The translations under genes were made by a program, and so were the position numbers. The notes under the pieces were generated by a model that had not been told where the DNA came from, ran no database searches, and saw nothing but the letters and a program-made list of their open reading frames with translations. Positions 8,462 to 15,935 of a stretch of 40,677 nucleotides of DNA are shown here, piece after piece. How positions within the stretch are numbered: position 1 is the stretch's first letter; every line of letters begins with the position of its first letter. The stretch is from Psychrilyobacter piezotolerans (lineage in GTDB: Bacteria > Fusobacteriota > Fusobacteriia > Fusobacteriales > Fusobacteriaceae), in assembly GCF_003391055.1 (NCBI RefSeq), contig NZ_QUAJ01000019.1, positions 34,812 through 75,488 on the forward strand. The letters run 5' to 3'.

Positions 8462-9073
8462 TTAGTTTTTTATAAATGATGACAGAGTGATTGCCACTCC
8501 GCCTAACATAATTATTACACTGGCATAATGCCTCAATGTTTCTAAAGTTTTTAATGTTATTTTTTTTCTATAATGAGATAAGGCCCCAGTTATTACAAAC
8601 CACTGGACTCCTCCGCCAATTATTATTCCCAAAGCAATTTTTAAACTAATACTTTCTACATTTGTAGATACACCCAAGATCGCAAAAAGACCTATAAAAG
8701 TCAAGATAGAAAGGGGATTAGCAAGTGCCACTAAAATAGTCGTTGCATAAGATCTCATACATCCAAAGTGATCTTCTTCCACAATATTTGTTATCTCTTT
8801 TCGACTTCTAAAAATTTTATATCCCAATCCTAATATCAATATCCCGGATACTATTTTGATCTCCACTTGATAGTCCTGCAATAATTCTTCCACATATCTA
8901 AATCCAAATAATGCAATAAGCCCGTAAAAAACATCCACTGTTATCATTCCCAAAGAGGACATAAATCCCCTATTCCTTCCTTCAGATAGTGTTTTTTCCA
9001 TGCAGTATATAGCCAGCGGACCAAAAGGCAATGAAAGTACCATCCCACATATAATTCCATCTAATAAATACAC
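8462..9073 (-). CDS. LysE/RhtB-family amino-acid exporter
   Basis: A 203-aa hydrophobic protein with about six membrane segments. It has the N-terminal signature of the LysE translocator family (GMVLSLPFGPLAIYCMEKTL) and the mid-region ANPLSILTFIGLF. These proteins export amino acids or related small molecules. It starts with GTG at 9073, six bases after GGAG; an overlapping ATG is out of frame. It lies between the small YD-like gene and mnmA on the same strand. The substrate cannot be told from sequence. Confidence 0.8.
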   Translation of the reverse strand: MYLLDGIICGMVLSLPFGPLAIYCMEKTLSEGRNRGFMSSLGMITVDVFYGLIALFGFRYVEELLQDYQVEIKIVSGILILGLGYKIFRSRKEITNIVEEDHFGCMRSYATTILVALANPLSILTFIGLFAILGVSTNVESISLKIALGIIIGGGVQWFVITGALSHYRKKITLKTLETLRHYASVIIMLGGVAITLSSFIKN

Positions 9074-9146
9074 ATAAATCTCCTCTTCTGCTACTTTATA
9101 TGAACAATTTATCTACATTATATCATATTTCATCTATTTTTTCCCT

Positions 9147-9386
9147 CTAATATTCATACTCCATTATTGTTTCTTTATCCGCTCCCATATCGGATATTTT
9201 CATCATTGTCTTCCTTTTGGAATTGTCATATCTGTATTCATATATCCAGTGAACTAAGGTTTCCCCCATACCGTCTATTTTTTTAAACAAAATTGGATCT
9301 CCATATTCATTATATTTATACTCCTGGATACTTTTTATATTTTGATCTTTATCTTTAATAACTATTTTCTTTGGATTTTTTTCCAC
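9147..9386 (-). CDS. Small YD-repeat-like protein
   Basis: A 79-aa protein without a signal peptide. Its middle shows two units of the pattern YKYNEYGDPI and YRYDNSKRKT, the same kind of unit as the larger repeat protein at 14221-15588. GTG start at 9386 with GGAGG six bases upstream. It lies 56 bases after the amidohydrolase on the same strand. It may be a stand-alone fragment of a longer repeat protein or a short family member; no function can be assigned. Confidence 0.55.
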   Translation of the reverse strand: MEKNPKKIVIKDKDQNIKSIQEYKYNEYGDPILFKKIDGMGETLVHWIYEYRYDNSKRKTMMKISDMGADKETIMEYEY

Positions 9387-9442
9387 CTTAATCCTCCTCT
9401 AAATTTAAATCCACCCCCAAAAGGAGTAGATTTACTTTTCAT

Positions 9443-10831
9443 CTATAAAGTTTCTGCTATCTTTTTAACTTTTTTAGAAAATTCCTGAACAGCCTTTCTA
9501 TTCTTTTCCTCATCATAGGTCAATAATTTTTTATCCTCTACAATCAACTTTCCATTTACAATTACCGTATCTACATTGGAAGCATTGGCTGAGTATACCA
9601 ATACTGAATACGGATCAAATATAGGGTGCATATTTACAGATCTCGTCTCTAAAACTACTATATCCGCCAACTTCCCATTTTCTAAAGAACCTAATTCATC
9701 TTCCCTGTGGATAGCTCTGGCTCCTCCCATTGTAGCCATCTCCACCACTTTATACGGCGGCATTGCCGACCTGTCTTTATTTGCTAATTTATGCAATTTT
9801 GCCACATATCCCATTTGACCGATAATATCCAGGGTATTCCCGCTCATAGGTCCGTCTGTTCCAAGGCCGATTCTAACTCCGTCATCAAACATCTTCAATG
9901 CCGGAGATACACCTTTTGCCGATTTAATATTGGCTACCATATTATGAGCTACTCCTACATCTCTTTTTTTCATAAGTTCAATATCGGTGTCTGTTACAAA
10001 GATAGAATGAGCTGATATAAACCTTTCATTTAATAAGCCTATAGAGTCTAAATATTCAACAGGGGTCATATTATATTTGGTTTTAAATTTATCAAATTCT
10101 TTTTGAGTTTCTGCCACATGCATAGAAACCGGAACATCATATTTTTTAGACAGATCTCTTATTCTCTCCAAATCTTCCTCCTTAACTGTATGAGGTGCAT
10201 GAGGTCCAAACCCAGGAGTGATCAATTGGTCATTTTTATATTTTTCTACAAATGCTATTGCCATCTCTACCTTGGCATCTCCATCTTTTCCATCTGCTGT
10301 AGGATATTTTATGATGTTTTGTGTCATTATCCCTCTCAGCCCAATCTCTTTTACAGCCTGTGCCGCACTTTCTTCAAAGAGGTACATATCTACCATAGTT
10401 GTAACTCCGCCCTTAGCCATCTCTATGGACCCATGAACAGCACCGGTATAAACCATCTCTTGAGATACCATTTTGTTTTCCAGGGGGAATATATATCTGT
10501 TTAATCTATCTGGAACATCATCTGCTAAACTTCTGAATACACTCATAGAAACGTGGGTATGAGTATTTATCATCCCCGGCATGATGATTCCCCCATCTGC
10601 ATCTATTGTTTTTTTAGAAGAATATTTTTTTAATATCTTTTTATCCCCTACTTCTACTATCTTATTTCCTTTAACAATGACTACACCATCATCTAATATT
10701 TCCTTTTCCCCATTCATAGTCAAAACTATTCCATTTTTCACTATTAAATCTACTTTTTTTGCTGCTTTTACCTCTGCATTATTAAATGCAAACAATGAAA
10801 CAATCGATCCCAATAACAATATTTTTTTCAT
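9443..10831 (-). CDS. Exported amidohydrolase of the MtaD/SAH deaminase group
   Basis: A 462-aa metal-dependent hydrolase. The N-terminus MKKILLLGSIVSLFAFNNAEVKA is a signal peptide (residues 1-23), so it probably acts in the periplasm. The amidohydrolase core shows metal ligands H91 and H93 in INTHTHVSMS, then HAPHTVKEEDL, HVAETQKE (His near 240), HSIFVTD and GTDGPMSGNTLD. These match 5-methylthioadenosine/S-adenosylhomocysteine deaminases and related nucleoside-analogue deaminases, which are usually cytosolic and about 30 residues shorter. ATG start with GGGGGA upstream. The substrate is uncertain; the export signal is the odd feature. Confidence 0.82.
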   Translation of the reverse strand: MKKILLLGSIVSLFAFNNAEVKAAKKVDLIVKNGIVLTMNGEKEILDDGVVIVKGNKIVEVGDKKILKKYSSKKTIDADGGIIMPGMINTHTHVSMSVFRSLADDVPDRLNRYIFPLENKMVSQEMVYTGAVHGSIEMAKGGVTTMVDMYLFEESAAQAVKEIGLRGIMTQNIIKYPTADGKDGDAKVEMAIAFVEKYKNDQLITPGFGPHAPHTVKEEDLERIRDLSKKYDVPVSMHVAETQKEFDKFKTKYNMTPVEYLDSIGLLNERFISAHSIFVTDTDIELMKKRDVGVAHNMVANIKSAKGVSPALKMFDDGVRIGLGTDGPMSGNTLDIIGQMGYVAKLHKLANKDRSAMPPYKVVEMATMGGARAIHREDELGSLENGKLADIVVLETRSVNMHPIFDPYSVLVYSANASNVDTVIVNGKLIVEDKKLLTYDEEKNRKAVQEFSKKVKKIAETL

Positions 10832-10910
10832 TTTTTCCCCCTTAATTATTTAAATTATTTCATTATATCATTCCAATGTTTATATGGATATTTATTTTTC
10901 CATCTATTTT

Positions 10911-10935
10911 AAAAAGTGTCGCCGCGACACTTTTT
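10911..10935 (+). repeat. GTGTCGC palindrome, copy 1
   Basis: A 12-bp perfect inverted repeat (AAAAAGTGTCGC and GCGACACTTTTT) around a single C. It is followed by GATTTTT, so it resembles an intrinsic terminator reading rightward. It lies in the 5' region of the leftward amidohydrolase gene and not at any gene's end. Confidence 0.9.
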
Positions 10936-11203
10936 GATTTTTCTTTATTTTTTTATCCTCTCATTCATACTCCACCTGTTTCCGCCTCTAGCACATTCTA
11001 AATTATTTTATTTAAAATAAAAGTAATTTAGATACTCGTGTCTCTGGCGGACAAAGCTCAATTTTGAGTTTCATCTTAAAGTTTATAGTCGTTGAGCTTC
11101 AGCAGTACTGTTTCTACAACAACGATTGTGACTTCTTCACATTTCTCACCACAGAAACGATATAAAGAGTTCCACTAAGAAATGACACATAATTTTTAAA
11201 ATC
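10936..11203. repeat. Spacer between palindrome copies 1 and 2, with inverted and direct repeats
   Basis: No gene is seen. Positions about 10979-11053 form a large imperfect inverted repeat: CCGCCTCTAGCAC and CTAAATTA on the left, TAATTTAG and GTGTCTCTGGCGG on the right. Positions 11079-11140 are copy A of a 62-bp direct repeat shared with 12031-12092. The block framed by two identical palindromes looks like a small mobile or structured element. Confidence 0.5.
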
Positions 11204-11228
11204 AAAAAGTGTCGCCGCGACACTTTTT
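11204..11228 (+). repeat. GTGTCGC palindrome, copy 2
   Basis: The same 25-base core as copy 1 with centre C. Here the symmetry extends outward (AAAATC before, GATTTT after). It lies about 50 bases upstream of the marR promoter and would stop rightward transcription entering marR. Confidence 0.9.
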
Positions 11229-11278
11229 GATTTTTTATGTTTTATAAGTTTATTGTTACTTTATATTCCTTATTGTTA

Positions 11279-11333
11279 TTGACAATTTTAACATTCCACC
11301 TTATACTGTTTACATATAAACAGTATAGGAGGT
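11279..11333 (+). promoter_or_regulatory. marR promoter with overlapping operator and Shine-Dalgarno
   Basis: TTGACA (11279-11284), a 17-base spacer and TATACT (11302-11307) form a strong promoter. A perfect inverted repeat, TATACTGTTTA (11302-11312), CATA, TAAACAGTATA (11317-11327), begins exactly on the -10 box and ends at AGGAGGT (11327-11333), the ribosome site of the gene. Bound repressor would block the promoter, as is common in MarR autoregulation. Confidence 0.8.
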
Positions 11334-11339
11334 AAGTTT

Positions 11340-11753
11340 ATGTTTTCAAAATATATCAGTATAACCTACAGACAATACCAACATTATATGAGGGAGGAAC
11401 TGAAAAAATATAAGATAGGCAACAGCGATTACCCCATCTTACTCTGTCTGATCAATAATCCGGGGATCTGCCAGAATGAGGTTTCCAGATTAACCAAATT
11501 AAATAAAAGTTTAATATCGAAAGGGGTAAAAAAATTAATCCAATACGAATATCTATACCAGGAGGAGGATACCCACCACAAACAAAAACAAAAACTGTTT
11601 TTGACAAAAAATGGAAAAAAGATAATCCCTGATCTAAAAGATATTATCACCCGTTGGAAAAAAATCGTCTTTAAAGATCTCACAGAGCCAGAGATCGAGA
11701 TCCTATACAAGGTCATGAAAACCGTGGATCAGAATTCAATGGCTATAAAATAA
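11340..11753 (+). CDS. MarR-family transcriptional regulator
   Basis: A 137-aa winged-helix protein. The recognition region reads NEVSRLTKLNKSLISKGVKK (about residues 46-65), followed by a wing (YLYQEEDTHHKQKQKLFLTK) and C-terminal dimer helices. MarR proteins repress efflux or stress genes and their own promoter until a ligand binds. ATG at 11340 with AGGAGGT seven bases before. The promoter carries a perfect inverted repeat over the -10 box. The next gene on the same strand is a MATE pump, as in MepR/MepA of Staphylococcus, but a repeat-filled gap of 660 bases separates them. Family assignment is firm; the MATE target is inferred. Confidence 0.88.
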   Translation: MFSKYISITYRQYQHYMREELKKYKIGNSDYPILLCLINNPGICQNEVSRLTKLNKSLISKGVKKLIQYEYLYQEEDTHHKQKQKLFLTKNGKKIIPDLKDIITRWKKIVFKDLTEPEIEILYKVMKTVDQNSMAIK

Positions 11754-12360
11754 AAAAATATTTGATTCTTCACTACAAAGTAAGGGTCATAGAACTACTC
11801 GTAAAGGGCATCACCAAAATAACTAGAACTTATCAAGTAAGTTAAGAATTTTGCGATATTAGTTTATTTCATAAACATAGAACTGAAAATAAGATAAAGA
11901 GTTTTGCAAAGAAAATCTAAACTTTCTTTTGACGCAGACTAAAAGCTGACTTTCTCTTTTGAACTTAATTTCTTTTTCTAGATGTTCCCTAGCTTTTTCA
12001 GATTTACTTAGTTTTTTGTTTTTAATTTCGAAGTTTATAGTCGTTACACTTCAGCTGTACTGTTTCTGCAATAACGATCGTGACTTACTCACTAAGACAA
12101 TTATAAACTCCTGGCACTTTTTGGTTACTTTTTCTTGCTACAGAGAAAAAGCAACCCGTATCAAGGACGGAACCCTTGGAACTTATTTTGATCCTCTTTG
12201 GTTTGTTCCGATTCATGATTATTAAATTTATTTACATAAATAAAAAAATTTAAATATGACTCACTAAAAGAAATAAACCCAGTTGAAGATGAGATCCTTA
12301 GGTATTTTTTACAACTAGCAACTTCGATGAACTATTTAATTAGTACTATGACAAAAAAAC
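11754..12360. repeat. Repeat-rich spacer between marR and the MATE gene
   Basis: No convincing gene is seen. Positions 12031-12092 are copy B of the 62-bp direct repeat (about 53 of 62 bases equal to 11079-11140 by eye). Positions 12123-12156 form a hairpin, GGTTACTTTTTCT against AGAAAAAGCAACC, with one mismatch. Positions 12296-12314 resemble 6879-6915. The stretch looks like a stack of degenerate dispersed repeats. Confidence 0.5.
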
Positions 12361-12385
12361 AAAAAGTGTCGCGGCGACACTTTTT
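12361..12385 (-). repeat. GTGTCGC palindrome, copy 3
   Basis: The same core with centre G on the plus strand, so it is in the opposite orientation to copies 1, 2 and 5. It ends about 28 bases before the Shine-Dalgarno of the MATE gene and would form a hairpin in its leader. Confidence 0.9.
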
Positions 12386-12423
12386 ATTTAATAATTTTAT
12401 CAGCATTTTTTTTAGGAGTGTAT

Positions 12424-13791
12424 ATGAAAAACATAAGATTAGAATCAGAAAAAATATCCAAACTTTTATGGGAATATTCCATACCTGCCATCACAGGAAC
12501 ATTGGTCTACATCCTATATAATATCGTAGACAGAATATTTATAAGTTTTGGCGTTGGACGATTAGCTATTGCCGGAATAAGTATAGCCCTGCCGCTTTTC
12601 ACCTTTATACTGGCAACAGGGTTATTTATAGGTGTAGGAGGAGGAGCTCTTATATCTATAAATTTAGGAAAAAAAGACAGGGAAAAAGCAGAACAGATCT
12701 TGGGAAATGCACTGACTTTATTTATTCTAACAGGGATTTTATTTTCAATTTTAGGTACCCTGTTCCTGGATGATATCCTTTTATTGTTTGGTGCTACAGC
12801 AAACAACATCGATTATGCCAAAGATTATATGTCTATAATCTTTTTTGCCACTACCTTTCAACTGCTGTTTATAGGAATGAATAATATTATGAGGGGAGAG
12901 GGCAACCCAAAAGCTGCCATGAAAATGAGCATCATAGGCTGCGGGTTGAATATCCTGCTTGATCCCCTTTTTATATTCACACTGGATATGGGGATAAAAG
13001 GGGCAGCCATGGCCACGGTTATCTCAAATATACTTGTAGCATCACTTCAAATCAGGCATTTTTTAAATGGCGACAGCAATATAAAATTAAAATTAATAAA
13101 TTTGAAATTAAAAAAAGAGATCCTTCTGGGGATGGCCGGCATAGGGATAGCACCATTTATCATGCAGATGTCCAATTCCATTGTGGTTATTTTTATCAAC
13201 AAAAATTTAAATATCTATGGAGGCGATATTGCAATTGCCGCTTATGGAATAATCAACAGTATAAGCGTCCTTATGTATATGCCCATTGTGGGAATATATC
13301 AGGGAAGTCAGCCTATATTAGGATACAATTACGGTGCTAAAAATTATAGAAGGGTAAGGGAGACATATAAACTATCTCTTTTAGTGGCCATCAGTATTTC
13401 AGCCATAGGATTTATTCTGGCTATCTTTATGCCCCATATATTAATTTCACCATTTATCAACAATGATAAAACATTATTGGATCTGACAGTAAATGCAACT
13501 AAAATATTTTTCAGTATGACCCTTTTTATGGGATTTCATATGATTGGCAGCAGTTATTTCCAGACAGTTGGAAAGGCCAAAATAACCACAGCTATAAATA
13601 TTATCCGTCAGTTTATCCTTATGCTGCCCCTCCTATATTTTTTACCTAAATACTATGGTGTAAAGGGGGTTTGGTTAGCTGCTCCCATTACAGATTTCAC
13701 CCTGGCTGTAATAACATCATATTTTGTTGTCAGGGAGTTTAAAACTCTTAAAAGGAAGTCAAATTTGAAAAGAGAAATTGTTGAGATCTAA
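12424..13791 (+). CDS. MATE-family multidrug/cation antiporter
   Basis: Inner-membrane pump of about 455 aa with twelve predicted membrane segments. It has the MATE halves beginning ISKLLWEYSIPAITGTLVYI and GMAGIGIAPFIMQMSNSIVV, and the family motif GVGGGALISINLGKKDREKA near residues 75-95. Such pumps extrude drugs or metabolites using Na+ or H+. The frame can begin at a GTG (12418), but AGGAG lies five bases before the ATG at 12424, which is chosen. It follows the MarR gene and is probably its target. Palindrome copy 3 in the leader and copy 4 after the stop bracket the gene. Confidence 0.93.
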   Translation: MKNIRLESEKISKLLWEYSIPAITGTLVYILYNIVDRIFISFGVGRLAIAGISIALPLFTFILATGLFIGVGGGALISINLGKKDREKAEQILGNALTLFILTGILFSILGTLFLDDILLLFGATANNIDYAKDYMSIIFFATTFQLLFIGMNNIMRGEGNPKAAMKMSIIGCGLNILLDPLFIFTLDMGIKGAAMATVISNILVASLQIRHFLNGDSNIKLKLINLKLKKEILLGMAGIGIAPFIMQMSNSIVVIFINKNLNIYGGDIAIAAYGIINSISVLMYMPIVGIYQGSQPILGYNYGAKNYRRVRETYKLSLLVAISISAIGFILAIFMPHILISPFINNDKTLLDLTVNATKIFFSMTLFMGFHMIGSSYFQTVGKAKITTAINIIRQFILMLPLLYFLPKYYGVKGVWLAAPITDFTLAVITSYFVVREFKTLKRKSNLKREIVEI

Positions 13792-13810
13792 ATATATTGC
13801 AAAAAAAAGC

Positions 13811-13835
13811 AAAAAGTGTCGCGGCGACACTTTTT
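13811..13835 (-). repeat. GTGTCGC palindrome, copy 4, likely terminator
   Basis: The same core with centre G and matched flanks (AAAAGC before, GCTTTT after). It lies between the convergent MATE gene and the gene at 13858, so it can end transcription from both sides. It is the only copy placed as a normal terminator. Confidence 0.9.
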
Positions 13836-13857
13836 GCTTTTTTTATGTGTTTAAATT

Positions 13858-14163
13858 TTATCCCTCTAAAATCTCTGCTGTAGCTTCATAATAAGGTCCC
13901 TCTTCATCTTCTCCATATTCTACAAAAAAAGTTACTTGTAAATCTCCCAGGTAGAACCCTACTCCATTTCCTTCTTTTTCAACAAAGTATTCTATTTTCT
14001 TTAATTTTGTTGTTAAGATTAGTTCGGCGATATCTTCTCTCATCTCCACTAATTCTTTCATATCTTCCTCTAAGTCAAAACCTAATTCACTTATCTTCTC
14101 ACTCATTGCCACAACTCTTCTATCTAATTTTTCTCTCATCTCTTGATCTAATATAATACTCAA
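13858..14163 (-). CDS. Hypothetical 101-aa acidic cytosolic protein
   Basis: Not recognised. The first half is helical and charged (MREKLDRRVVAMSEKISELG, then DLEEDMKELVEMREDIAELI). The second half looks like beta strands ending VEYGEDEEGPYYEATAEILE. No signal peptide or membrane segment. The frame can start at GTG 14172, but AGGAAG then overlaps it. The TTG at 14163 sits eight bases behind that site and is preferred. It is last in a minus-strand run after two secreted-protein genes (57-base gap) and ends at palindrome copy 4. Confidence 0.55.
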   Translation of the reverse strand: MSIILDQEMREKLDRRVVAMSEKISELGFDLEEDMKELVEMREDIAELILTTKLKKIEYFVEKEGNGVGFYLGDLQVTFFVEYGEDEEGPYYEATAEILEG

Positions 14164-14220
14164 TATAATCACTTCCTTTAATTTTTTATTTCTTATTATA
14201 CCATAAAAAATAAAACAAAC

Positions 14221-15588
14221 TTATAATTCTTTCTTTCTATATCCATCCCTCAATGTTATAGTTTTATATTCATGAATTTCTTTTCTTTTATATCCACTTT
14301 TCCCTTTTTCGTATTCTTCAATCATATTTCCATAAGAATCATATTTATATGCGGATTTGGAGTAAAACCCACCCCTGAACTCTTTGGAAGATTCAACCAT
14401 CTGATTATCACTGTTGTATCCATATGTGTATTTTTCCCAGTTAAAATCATCCCTATATTTTTTAATTAAATTTCCATTATTATCATATGTATAAATCATA
14501 TTATCTGAGAAACGAACCTTTCTTTCTTCTTTTAACCGGCCATTATTATTATATACATATACCGTTATAAACTTATTACCTGGATCACCAATTATAGAAG
14601 TTTCCTTTATAATTTGATTCTTATAGTTATATTCATATTTATCCTTTCTCCATTCCCCATTTGAACGTTTTTCAGATTTCTCTATCATATTATTTTCCCT
14701 GTTGTATTTATAAGTAGTCTTTTCCCACCTATCATAACTATCATCCATGTATTTTTCAATAAGATTATTATGGATATCATATTTGTAGATAGTTTTTTTT
14801 CTGCCATATTGTTCTCTTCTTTCTTCTGTAATCAATTTATTATTTTCATCATATGTATATGTAATCTTATCTTTAGCATCACGAGCATGTAACCCTTCCC
14901 GTTCTAAACTTTTTTCTATAAGGTTACCTCTCCCGTCGTATCTATAGACAGTTTCGTCTACATCTATAGATATACCGGTTATTTTTTTTGAAACGATTAG
15001 ATGAAACTTTTTATCTAGAAGTTTTTCACTATATTTTCCATGGGGATATTTTTCTAAATAATTTTGTGTCCCCTTTAGAGTAGATGTTTTTTTATAGACT
15101 TCCTCCTCTATAAATTTTTTGAGTTCTTCACTATACCTTCCCTTTGGATATCTTTTTAGATAATCCTCTGCCTTACTTATAGTGGTAGCTCTTTTAGAAT
15201 ATTGTAATTCAATAAAACCTTTCTTCTCTTTAGCATATTCACTATTAGGATATCTCTTTAAAAACCATTCTGCACCTTCCAAAGTCATAGTTTGTTTAAA
15301 ATATTCATCCTCTATAACTTCTTTAATCTTTAAACTATATTTTCCATGGGGATAAAATTTCAGATATTTTTCTGCACTCTCTATATCAACCGCTTCTTTA
15401 AAGTATTCATCTTCTATAAAATCTCTCATCTTCCCACTATATCTACTTTCAGGATATTTTTGCAGATACACTCTAGCCTTATCTATGGTAGTGGCATCTC
15501 TTACATACTCCACCTCAATAAAGTTTTTTATCCTCTCACTATGCTTACTGTCAGGGTAGTACCTCAGATATTTTTCAGCCTCCTCCAC
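14221..15588 (-). CDS. 34-residue-repeat plus YD-repeat protein, 3' part of a frameshifted gene
   Basis: About 455 aa without its own signal peptide or Shine-Dalgarno. Six repeats of 34 residues come first, with the pattern ExEYxxxATTxxxAEKYLxxY then PxxxYSxxxxxFI, length like TPR units (residues 1-205 plus a partial unit upstream). Then follow about nine units of roughly 23-25 residues such as YRYDGRGNLIEK, YTYDENNKLITEE, YKYDIHNNLIEKY and YTYDNNGNLIKKY, a YD-repeat pattern found in surface and secreted proteins. The frame is open upstream to 15633 and joins the PEGA gene if one A is removed from the A8 tract at 15626-15633. So this is probably the body of one envelope protein. It is either broken, phase-variable or misread at that base. 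Confidence 0.7.
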   Translation of the reverse strand: MEEAEKYLRYYPDSKHSERIKNFIEVEYVRDATTIDKARVYLQKYPESRYSGKMRDFIEDEYFKEAVDIESAEKYLKFYPHGKYSLKIKEVIEDEYFKQTMTLEGAEWFLKRYPNSEYAKEKKGFIELQYSKRATTISKAEDYLKRYPKGRYSEELKKFIEEEVYKKTSTLKGTQNYLEKYPHGKYSEKLLDKKFHLIVSKKITGISIDVDETVYRYDGRGNLIEKSLEREGLHARDAKDKITYTYDENNKLITEERREQYGRKKTIYKYDIHNNLIEKYMDDSYDRWEKTTYKYNRENNMIEKSEKRSNGEWRKDKYEYNYKNQIIKETSIIGDPGNKFITVYVYNNNGRLKEERKVRFSDNMIYTYDNNGNLIKKYRDDFNWEKYTYGYNSDNQMVESSKEFRGGFYSKSAYKYDSYGNMIEEYEKGKSGYKRKEIHEYKTITLRDGYRKKEL

Positions 15589-15601
15589 TGTAGTTGCTTT
15601 T

Positions 15602-15916
15602 CTAAGATAATATTCCTCGGGATACTTTTTTTTCTAAAATGGCATTTATCGGGACCTTTATATCTATTTTACCCACTTTTAAAGTTTTGGAATAATAACC
15701 ATAACTTCCATCTCCATTCTCATTTTTTACTTCTAGCAGATATTTTCCAGCAGGGAGTATAAACTCAAGGGGAAGTTCGTCATAGGTCCCCGCTATTTCG
15801 CCATCGACATATATATCACTTCCACTCTGGTCACTCATCAACTTTATATAGGCATCTGAAAATGACAGTTGTCCATAAAAGATTCCCAGGATCATAATCC
15901 ATAATATTTTTTTCAT
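15602..15916 (-). CDS. Secreted PEGA-domain protein, 5' part of a frameshifted gene
   Basis: 104 aa. The signal peptide MKKILWIMILGIFYGQLSFS is followed by a PEGA domain (residues about 28-90): SGSDIYVDGEIAGTYDELPL and FILPAGKYLLEV. PEGA domains are surface or periplasmic beta modules. The frame stops at 15602 after an A8 tract. With seven A the protein would read on as LEKKYPEEYYLRKATT straight into the first 34-residue repeat of the next frame. It lies 19 bases after the secreted protein at 15936-17039, in the same operon. Confidence 0.72.
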   Translation of the reverse strand: MKKILWIMILGIFYGQLSFSDAYIKLMSDQSGSDIYVDGEIAGTYDELPLEFILPAGKYLLEVKNENGDGSYGYYSKTLKVGKIDIKVPINAILEKKVSRGILS

Positions 15917-15935
15917 CTTTTCTCCTTAATTAATT

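Noticed and set aside
11959-12225. Plus-strand frame of 88 codons between marR and the MATE gene
   Set aside because: No ribosome site or family resemblance; it runs through the 62-bp repeat and the hairpin of the repeat-rich spacer.
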